Shown in pieces: positions 22,281-27,835 of a stretch of 27,835 nucleotides of DNA. The stretch is from CAZTDU01 sp050248795. Its GTDB lineage: Bacteria; Pseudomonadota; Gammaproteobacteria; Burkholderiales; SG8-39. Numbering within the stretch: the stretch's first letter is position 1; the number at the start of each line of letters is the position of its first letter. Under the pieces are notes generated by a model. The model was not told the origin of the DNA. It saw only the letters and a program-made list of their open reading frames with translations, and did not search any database. Location: assembly GCA_050248795.1 (NCBI GenBank), contig JBFWRS010000041.1, forward strand, positions 1 through 27,835, read 5' to 3'. Both the position numbers and the translations under genes were made by a program.

Positions 22281-23197
22281 ACCTGCGCAATTTCGACCTG
22301 CGATTGCTGCGCGTGTTCGACGCGCTGATGGCCGAGGGCAACGTCACGCGCGCCGCGACGCGCCTTAACCTCACGCAGTCCGCTACCAGCCAGGCGCTCG
22401 CCAAGCTGCGCGCCGCGATCGGCGATCCGCTGTTCGTGCGCGCGGGGCAGGCGATGCACCCTACCGCCAGGGCGGCCGCGATGGCCGCGCCGGTGCGCGA
22501 GGCGCTGGGGCTGATCGCGACTGCCGTCACCTCGTCGCAGGCCTTCGACCCGAAGAGCGCGCGCCTCGCGTTCCGCATTGCCGCCACCGACCACGCGCTG
22601 ATGCTGCTGCTGCCCGGGCTGGCGCGGCGCGTCGCGATGCAGGCTCCGGGCGTGCAGCTGATCACCAGCGCGGTCAGTCCAGACCGGGGCCTGGAGTACA
22701 TCCGCGAAGGCCGCATCGACCTGCTGATCGCGTATTTCGTCGTCACCAAGGTGCCGGGAAACTTCCGCACGCGGCTCTTTTTCCGCGATGCGTACAAGGT
22801 GCTGGCGCGCAAGGGACATCCGCAGTTCCGCAGCCGCATGACGCTGGCCGCGTTTGCGCGCGCCGGTCACGTGGTGGTCGCGCCTCGCGACAACTGGCAG
22901 CCCGGGCCGATGGACTACGCGCTCGCGCAGGCGGGGCTGAAGCGCGACATCCGCGTCATGGTGCCGCACTACATGGTCGCACCGTACGTGGTGGCGGAGA
23001 CCGACCTGGTGGCCACGGTGCCGTCGCGCGCAGCGGCACGCATGGCGCGCGGCCTGCCGATCGTCGCCTACAAGCCGCCGCTCGAAGTCGCCAGCTTCAA
23101 GCTCGAGATGGCCTGGGACGAACGCCACCACCATGACCCGGCACACACCTGGCTGCGAGAGCAGCTGATCGACCTGGGCCGGATTGCGGAAATGTGA
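22277..23197 (+). CDS. LysR-family transcriptional regulator (NodD/LinR-like group)
   Basis: 306 aa from ATG 22277. Residues 1-60 are a clear LysR helix-turn-helix (NLRNFDLRLLRVFDALM, then VTRAATRLNLTQSATSQAL). The NFDLRLL start and short basic segments match the NodD-like group that responds to aromatic ligands. The C-terminal periplasmic-binding-like effector domain follows. The longer frame to 22136 would add unrelated residues. Its start overlaps the small signal-peptide-like ORF. It precedes the Bug/Rieske/VOC unit by 60 bases in the same direction and probably activates it (inference). Confidence 0.93.
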   Translation: MNLRNFDLRLLRVFDALMAEGNVTRAATRLNLTQSATSQALAKLRAAIGDPLFVRAGQAMHPTARAAAMAAPVREALGLIATAVTSSQAFDPKSARLAFRIAATDHALMLLLPGLARRVAMQAPGVQLITSAVSPDRGLEYIREGRIDLLIAYFVVTKVPGNFRTRLFFRDAYKVLARKGHPQFRSRMTLAAFARAGHVVVAPRDNWQPGPMDYALAQAGLKRDIRVMVPHYMVAPYVVAETDLVATVPSRAAARMARGLPIVAYKPPLEVASFKLEMAWDERHHHDPAHTWLREQLIDLGRIAEM

Positions 23198-23206
23198 ATA
23201 CCAATA

Positions 23207-23252
23207 ATTACGATTTCGAATTGGGCGCCGGGTAAGAGTCTTGCTTAACTCT
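23207..23252. promoter_or_regulatory. Short inverted repeats in the LysR-Bug gap
   Basis: ATTACGATTTCGAAT (23207-23221) fits the loose T-N11-A LysR box. AGAGT/ACTCT arms at 23235-23239 and 23248-23252 flank an 8-base spacer. Both lie just before the Bug ATG at 23258. They are candidate LysR or promoter elements with weak support. Confidence 0.3.
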
Positions 23253-23257
23253 GGGGC

Positions 23258-24247
23258 ATGAAACCTTCCAGATTCGCCGGGCTCATCCCGGCCACCGTGT
23301 TCTGCCTCGTCGCGGGCGGGCTGGCGCAGGCCCAGTCGTCCACGAACTTCCCAGCCGAGAAGCCGGTCCGCCTGATCGTTGCCTACCCGCCGGGCGGCAC
23401 CTCGGACATTGTCGGCCGCGCGCTCGCGCAGGAGATGGGCGCGAGGCTGAAGCAGTCGTTCATCGTCGAGAACAAGGCCGGCGCCGGCGGCATGATCGGC
23501 ACTGACGCGGTCGCCAAGTCGGCGCCCGACGGCTACACGCTGTCGGTCGCCGCATCCGGCCCGATCGCATACCTGCCGGCGCTGTCGAGCAGCCTGCCCT
23601 ACGACGTGCGCAAGGATTTCGAGACCATCGCCAACGTGGTCACGGTACCCAACCTGATGGTGGTGAACCCGTCGCTGCCGATCAAGTCGGTCAAGGACCT
23701 CGTGGGCTACGCCAAGGCGAACGCGGGCAAGGTGCATTTCGGCTCGGCCGGCATCGGTTCGTCGGGCCATATCTCGGGCGAACTGTTCAACCTGCTGGCC
23801 GGCGCGAAGATGGTGCACGTGCCCTACCGCGGCAGCGGGCCGGCGCTGGTCGGCCTGATCGCAGGCGAGACGGCGGTGATGTTCGAGAACCTGCCCTCGG
23901 CCCTGCCGCATGCGAGGGGCGGCAAGCTGCGCGGCGTCGCGGTTCTCGGCAAGAAGCGCAGCCCGAGCGCGCCCGACTTTCCGACCACGGCAGAGCTCGG
24001 CATGCCGGACCTGGTCATCGCCAGTTCTACCGGCCTCCTGGCACCGAAGGGCACGCCCCGGGCGGTGGTCGCGATACTCGAGCGCACCGTGCGCGAGATC
24101 GCGTCCGACCCGGAGATGGTGCGCAAGTTCAGCAGCTTCGGCGCGGACATGGATTTCCTCGATGCCGCCCAGTACCGGGCGTATATCGAAGACGAGATCA
24201 AGCGCTGGACCGAAGTGGGCCGCAAGGCCGGCATCCGCCTGAAGTAG
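23258..24247 (+). CDS. Bug/TctC-family periplasmic solute receptor
   Basis: 329 aa. The signal peptide ends near GLAQAQSS. Landmarks are KPVRLIVAYPPGGTSDIVGRAL, IVENKAGAGGMIGTDAVA and APDGYTLSVAASG. It follows the LysR gene and precedes the second Rieske gene by 13 bases, suggesting a transport and oxygenation operon. Its sequence differs clearly from the other three receptors in the window, so they are probably not recent duplicates. Confidence 0.95.
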   Translation: MKPSRFAGLIPATVFCLVAGGLAQAQSSTNFPAEKPVRLIVAYPPGGTSDIVGRALAQEMGARLKQSFIVENKAGAGGMIGTDAVAKSAPDGYTLSVAASGPIAYLPALSSSLPYDVRKDFETIANVVTVPNLMVVNPSLPIKSVKDLVGYAKANAGKVHFGSAGIGSSGHISGELFNLLAGAKMVHVPYRGSGPALVGLIAGETAVMFENLPSALPHARGGKLRGVAVLGKKRSPSAPDFPTTAELGMPDLVIASSTGLLAPKGTPRAVVAILERTVREIASDPEMVRKFSSFGADMDFLDAAQYRAYIEDEIKRWTEVGRKAGIRLK

Positions 24248-24260
24248 CGGGGGGCACGCC

Positions 24261-25454
24261 ATGATCAGTGCAGAAGACAACCGGCTGCTTACGTCGGTCG
24301 GTCCCGGCACGCCGCTGGGCGAGGCGATGCGGCGCTACTGGGTACCGGTGGGCCTGTCGGCGGACACCACCGATCACCCGCAGCTCGTGCGCATCCTGGG
24401 CGAAGACCTGGTGCTGTTCCGGGCGAAGAACGGCAAGACCGGCCTGATGGAAGCGCGCTGCGCACATCGCGGCGCGTCGCTGGTCTACGGCTGGGTCGAG
24501 GAAGACGGGCTGCGCTGCCGCTATCACGGCTGGTGCTACGACATGACCGGCCGTTGCACCGAGCAGCCGGGGGAAAAAGGGCGCCCTGGCCGCGAGGAAA
24601 AGGTCCGCCAGAAGACCTACGAGACGCGCGAGCTCGGCGGGCTGGTGTTCGCGTACATGGGTCCGCAGCCTGCGCCGGTGCTGCCGCGCTTCGACGTGCT
24701 GGTGCGCACCGACGGCACGCGCAAGGCGATCGTGGCGCGAATGATCGCCTGCAGCTACCTGCAGATCGTCGAGAACAGCATGGACCCGGTGCACCTGCCT
24801 TTCGTGCACGGCGAGAGCATCAAGGTGTGGTCGAAGATTCCGGAATTCGACGTCGAGGAAACCGCGGGCGGGCTGCGCCAGATCCAGTACCGGCCCGGAC
24901 CCACGCCGGACCTGCGCTACGTGCGCTCGCTGTTGTACTTCCTGCCGTTCAACCGCATGGTCGGAATTCCCGCGCCCGAGGACGACTTCGCCACGCCGAC
25001 GACCACTCGCACCATCTGGGCGGTGCCGGTGGACGATACCAACATGATCGAGTTCGAGGTCCGCTTCCAGCCTTCGCATGACGGCAAGGCGCTCGACTTC
25101 AAGTTCGAGTCGTCGCCCGCGGATTTCGACATCCATCCCGAGCAGCCGTTCCAGCAGTACCGGGTGCCGAAAGCCGAGCGCGTTGCCTATCCGAAGTTCT
25201 TCGGCGCGCAGGACCAGTTGATGCAGCTTAGCCAGGGGCCGATCGCGCCGCGCGAGCACGAGCACCTGCGCTGGAGCGACCGCGGCGTGATGGCGGTGAG
25301 AAAGGCGCTGCGCCAGGCGATCGAGGACGTGAAGAACGGCAAGGACCCCAAGGGCGTGCTGCGCGGCGAGGCGGCCGACAAGGTGATCCCCATCGACGTC
25401 GCCGATCACCTCGAACCGGTGGGCGGCGCGCGTACCGATACCGTGCCGGCCTGA
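24261..25454 (+). CDS. Rieske non-heme iron oxygenase, alpha subunit (phthalate dioxygenase/O-demethylase-like)
   Basis: 397 aa. The Rieske motif is Cys67-x-His69 and Cys86-x2-His89. The mononuclear iron site is in ENSMDPVHLPFVH (Asp175, His178, His183). The N-terminal SVGPGTPLGEAMRRYWVPVGL is shared with the first Rieske enzyme in the window, but the rest differs substantially, so the two probably act on different substrates. It follows the Bug gene and is 12 bases before the VOC gene. No reductase is nearby. Confidence 0.93.
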   Translation: MISAEDNRLLTSVGPGTPLGEAMRRYWVPVGLSADTTDHPQLVRILGEDLVLFRAKNGKTGLMEARCAHRGASLVYGWVEEDGLRCRYHGWCYDMTGRCTEQPGEKGRPGREEKVRQKTYETRELGGLVFAYMGPQPAPVLPRFDVLVRTDGTRKAIVARMIACSYLQIVENSMDPVHLPFVHGESIKVWSKIPEFDVEETAGGLRQIQYRPGPTPDLRYVRSLLYFLPFNRMVGIPAPEDDFATPTTTRTIWAVPVDDTNMIEFEVRFQPSHDGKALDFKFESSPADFDIHPEQPFQQYRVPKAERVAYPKFFGAQDQLMQLSQGPIAPREHEHLRWSDRGVMAVRKALRQAIEDVKNGKDPKGVLRGEAADKVIPIDVADHLEPVGGARTDTVPA

Positions 25455-25466
25455 GGGGGGCGATCG

Positions 25467-25835
25467 ATGGCGGTAACCGGCCTCGACCATTACGCACTGC
25501 TGACCTCAGACGTGGAGAGGACGACGCGCTTCTATACCGAGGTGGTCGGGCTGGAAGTCGGCTTCCGGCCGAAGATGACGTTCGAGGGCGTCTGGCTCTA
25601 CGCGGGCGGCCAACCGATCGTGCACATCATCGCGGGCAAACCCATTCCGACGCGGGAAACCGGCGCGGTGGACCACCTGGCGCTGAAGGCGACCGGCGAC
25701 ATCGATGCGGCGCTGGAGAAGCTGAAGTCCCACGGCGTCGAGTACACCATGCGCAAGCTCGAGCGCACCGGCGTGACGCAGGTCTTCTTCCGCGATCCCG
25801 ACGGCGTCGGCGTGGAACTGAACTTCGCGCCCTGA
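25467..25835 (+). CDS. VOC-family (glyoxalase/bleomycin-resistance-like) protein
   Basis: 122 aa, the size of a single VOC unit of two beta-alpha-beta-beta-beta modules. Likely metal ligands are His8 (LDHYALLTSD), His70 (VDHLALKA) and Glu117 (GVGVELNFAP), with His53 as a possible fourth. FRDPDGVGVELN is the family's C-terminal signature. Such proteins include glyoxalases, small extradiol dioxygenases and isomerases. It is third in the Bug-Rieske-VOC unit, with a GGGGGG ribosome site. Ring cleavage after Rieske hydroxylation is possible but not shown. Confidence 0.88.
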   Translation: MAVTGLDHYALLTSDVERTTRFYTEVVGLEVGFRPKMTFEGVWLYAGGQPIVHIIAGKPIPTRETGAVDHLALKATGDIDAALEKLKSHGVEYTMRKLERTGVTQVFFRDPDGVGVELNFAP

Positions 25836-25851
25836 GCGGCGCGAATGGCCG

Positions 25852-26586
25852 TCAGGCGTTCGCCCCGCAGCAAGCCTTGAACTTCTTTCCGCTGCCGCAC
25901 GGGCAGGGCGCATTGCGTCCCACCTTGCTGCTCTTCGCCGGCCCGCGCGCCGCGAGCGCGCGCGCCTCCGCGATGTTGCGGCCGAGGATGGCGAGGTCGA
26001 GCATGGCGTTGGGGTGGGATTCGAGCATCTGCGCGGCGAACTCGCGAAACGGCGCGGTGCTGCGGCTCTGGTGATGCATATCCTCGGCGAATCCGCGGTC
26101 GCCGAAGAAGGCGAGCACCGTCATCAGTGCGCCCAGCACCTCGTCCGGGTCGTCCTCGCCGTCCGCCGCAGCTGGAAGCAGCGCCTCCCATGTGTCCTTC
26201 AGCCAGTCCTGGCCCTCGGCATAGCCGCGCGACCAGCGGCATAGCGGCGCGTCCGGCGCGAAGTTCTGCAGCACCCTGTCGCGCGCCGCGATGCCGGCAG
26301 GCAGCGCCGGATCGCGCCGGTCCGCGCCATCGTTGATCGCGTTGTACAGGCGCATCAGCAGCGCGAGGTCCTGCGCGTCCGGCGCGTCGGCGGCTTCGCC
26401 CAGCACAGCCGGCAGCCATTCCGAGGGCTCCACCAGTTCCGGCGCGCAGGCCACCGCGAACAGGAATCCCGCCAGCTCGCAGTAACCGAGCGCGCCGTCG
26501 TCGGCGGCGCGCGGCGCGAGCGCATGCTCCAGCGCGGCCGCATCGGCGTCGCTCCAGAGATGCTCTGGTGGTGATTCGCTGGCCAT
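25852..26586 (-). CDS. YecA/UPF0149-family protein with C-terminal SEC-C zinc motif
   Basis: 244 aa from ATG 26586; the frame opens further upstream but overlaps the ABC gene and is not credible. Residues about 20-185 form the helical UPF0149 domain (LGYCELAGFLFAVACAPE, YAEGQDWLKDTW). The end is a SEC-C motif, GRNAPCPCGSGKKFKACCG, that binds zinc and in SecA and YecA contacts ribosome or SecB. YecA-like proteins are thought to assist secretion or translation quality control. It is convergent with the VOC gene (16-base gap) and marks the switch from catabolic locus to core chromosome. Confidence 0.9.
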   Translation of the reverse strand: MASESPPEHLWSDADAAALEHALAPRAADDGALGYCELAGFLFAVACAPELVEPSEWLPAVLGEAADAPDAQDLALLMRLYNAINDGADRRDPALPAGIAARDRVLQNFAPDAPLCRWSRGYAEGQDWLKDTWEALLPAAADGEDDPDEVLGALMTVLAFFGDRGFAEDMHHQSRSTAPFREFAAQMLESHPNAMLDLAILGRNIAEARALAARGPAKSSKVGRNAPCPCGSGKKFKACCGANA

Positions 26587-26686
26587 ACGCTGGCGCAGTC
26601 TAGCAAGCGGGAGCAGGGGGGAACTCCGTCCGGGTTCGCGGGTCTCTCTATACTTCGCAGTCCACGCCGCCGCAGGGAACCCCCCG

Positions 26687-27388
26687 ATGCTGAAGGTCAG
26701 AGACCTGTCGATGCAGTACGCTACCGCACGCGCCAACGTGCCGGTGCTGGATGGCCTCGACTTCGACATCGCGGCCGGCGAACGCGTCGCAATCACCGGG
26801 CCTTCGGGCTGCGGCAAGACCACGCTGCTGTTGCTCCTCGCGGGGCTCGAGCGCCCGACGCGCGGATCGGTCACGCTGGATGGTGCCGCGCTCGAAGGCA
26901 TGGACACGGATGCCGCGGCCGACCTGCGGCGCGACCGCATCGGCATCGTGTTCCAGTCGTTTCACCTCCTGCCCAGCCTCTCCGCGCTGGAGAACGTCGC
27001 GCTGCCGCTGGAGATCGCCGGTGCGCGAGATGCGCGCGAACGCGCGCGCGTGCTGACCGGGCGGGTCGGCCTCGCCACGCGTGGCGAGCATTACCCCTCG
27101 CAGCTTTCCGGCGGAGAGCAGCAGCGCGTCGCCATCGCGCGTGCGCTGGTGCACGGGCCGGCGCTGCTGCTGGCGGACGAACCCACCGGCAACCTGGACG
27201 ACACCACCGGCGAATCGATCGCCGACCTGCTTTTCGACCTCAACCGCGAATCCGGCACCACGCTGGTGCTGGTGACGCACAACGCCGAACTCGCCGCGCG
27301 CTGCGACCGCGTGCTGCGGCTGCACCATGGCAGGCTCGCGGTGGAGCCCGCCGGGCATGCCGCGGTACGCGATGCGCTTCACGCTTAG
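26687..27388 (+). CDS. ABC transporter ATP-binding protein (YbbA/LolD-like)
   Basis: 233 aa. The nucleotide-binding domain is complete: Walker A GPSGCGKTT (38-46), Q-loop Gln91 (VFQSFHLLPSLSALENV), signature LSGGEQQR (141-148), Walker B LLLADEPTGNLD (161-172) and the H-loop His in LVTHN. The LLPSLSALENV and PTGNLD stretches are typical of the MacB/LolD/YbbA group, which pairs with FtsX-type permeases. It is divergent from the YecA-like gene (100 bases apart) and overlaps the following permease gene by 17 bases. Confidence 0.93.
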   Translation: MLKVRDLSMQYATARANVPVLDGLDFDIAAGERVAITGPSGCGKTTLLLLLAGLERPTRGSVTLDGAALEGMDTDAAADLRRDRIGIVFQSFHLLPSLSALENVALPLEIAGARDARERARVLTGRVGLATRGEHYPSQLSGGEQQRVAIARALVHGPALLLADEPTGNLDDTTGESIADLLFDLNRESGTTLVLVTHNAELAARCDRVLRLHHGRLAVEPAGHAAVRDALHA

Positions 27389-27835
27389 CCTCGCCTGGCG
27401 CGACCTGCGCGCGGGCAGCCGCGCGCTGTGGATCTTCTGCGCCTGCCTCGCGCTGGGCGTGGCGCTGATCGCCGCCACCGGGGGACTGTTCCAGCAGGTG
27501 CGCGGCGCGTTGCTGGCGGACACGCGCGCGCTCTTCGGCGGCGACATCGAAGTGCATGCGCGCGCCGCGCTCGGCGACGAGGAACTGGCGTGGATGCGCG
27601 CGCGCGGCGACGTGTCGCTGCTGGTGGAACTGCGCACCATGCTGCGCACCGCGGACGGGCGCACGCAACTGGTCGAACTGCAGAGCGCGGACGAACGCTA
27701 TCCGCTGTACGGCACGGTCGCGCTGCAGCCTGCGGCGCCGCTGGCCGACGCGCTGGCGCTGCGCGACGGGCGCTGGGGCGCGGCGATAGACCCGGCGCTG
27801 GCGCAGCAGCTCGAGCTCAGGCCCGGCGATACGCT
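27372..27835 (+). CDS. FtsX-type ABC permease, YbbP-like (partial, runs off the window)
   Basis: About 154 codons are present, with no stop before the window ends. The N-terminus is MRFTLSLAWRDLRAG followed by a hydrophobic segment (ALWIFCACLALGVALIAATGGL), then a soluble periplasmic-type stretch with FGGDIEVHARA, the MacB-PCD-like start of YbbP and similar lipoprotein or exporter permeases. The ATG at 27372 overlaps the ATPase gene by 17 bases; an in-frame ATG at 27357 would overlap by 32. It pairs with the YbbA-like ATPase. Confidence 0.85.
   Translation, partial: MRFTLSLAWRDLRAGSRALWIFCACLALGVALIAATGGLFQQVRGALLADTRALFGGDIEVHARAALGDEELAWMRARGDVSLLVELRTMLRTADGRTQLVELQSADERYPLYGTVALQPAAPLADALALRDGRWGAAIDPALAQQLELRPGDT

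Noticed and set aside
22148..24310. 720-codon minus-strand open frame opposite the LysR and Bug genes
   Set aside because: Antisense shadow with no domain; the plus-strand genes carry clear family motifs.
24198..25490. 430-codon minus-strand open frame opposite the second Rieske gene
   Set aside because: Antisense to a gene with complete Rieske and iron motifs.

Overview
The window looks like chromosome from a high-GC betaproteobacterium, most likely Burkholderiales. The strongest pointer is four separate Bug/TctC-type periplasmic solute receptors set among aromatic-catabolism genes and single-component regulators, a hallmark of that order. This assignment is an inference from gene content. 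I see no rRNA, tRNA, CRISPR array or intact mobile element.

Region 1 (1-4043, visibly more AT-rich than the rest) holds two translationally coupled genes. The first is a 5'-damaged or mis-started DUF6602-like protein. The second is an 1105-aa protein with a degenerate SIR2-like domain, a STAND/NACHT-like P-loop NTPase, a long helical region and a possible OB-fold tail. This architecture resembles prokaryotic anti-phage NTPases and is my best candidate for an undescribed defence system.

Region 2 (4286-8710, minus strand, intermediate GC) is a tight catabolic cassette. Its gene order is an IclR regulator, a ferritin-like diiron protein, a 4,5-dihydroxyphthalate-decarboxylase-like protein, a dienelactone-hydrolase-like protein and a Bug receptor.

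Region 3 (8711-11476) starts with about 570 gene-free bases. Three compact toxin-antitoxin-like modules follow in alternating orientation: a DUF4258/PBECR-like gene with DUF2283, RHH antitoxin with YafQ-like toxin, and HigB-like with HigA-like plus an extra XRE protein. Palindromes that could be operators sit at two of the starts.

Region 4 (11473-25835) is a large aromatic-catabolism locus. A minus-strand operon runs from a Rieske oxygenase at 21541 down through a Bug receptor, a PcaH-like intradiol dioxygenase, a cupin, a formamidase-like hydrolase, an FAD monooxygenase, a thiamine-diphosphate enzyme, a second Bug receptor and a LigI-like amidohydrolase to an alpha/beta hydrolase. Divergently, MarR and LysR regulators precede a second transport and oxygenation unit (Bug, Rieske oxygenase, VOC protein). 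Together these suggest uptake, ring hydroxylation, intradiol cleavage, lactone or amide hydrolysis and C-C cleavage of an aromatic acid whose identity the sequence does not settle.

Region 5 (25852-27835) is ordinary housekeeping: a YecA/UPF0149-SEC-C protein, and a YbbA-like ABC ATPase with the start of its FtsX-type permease, which is cut by the window end.
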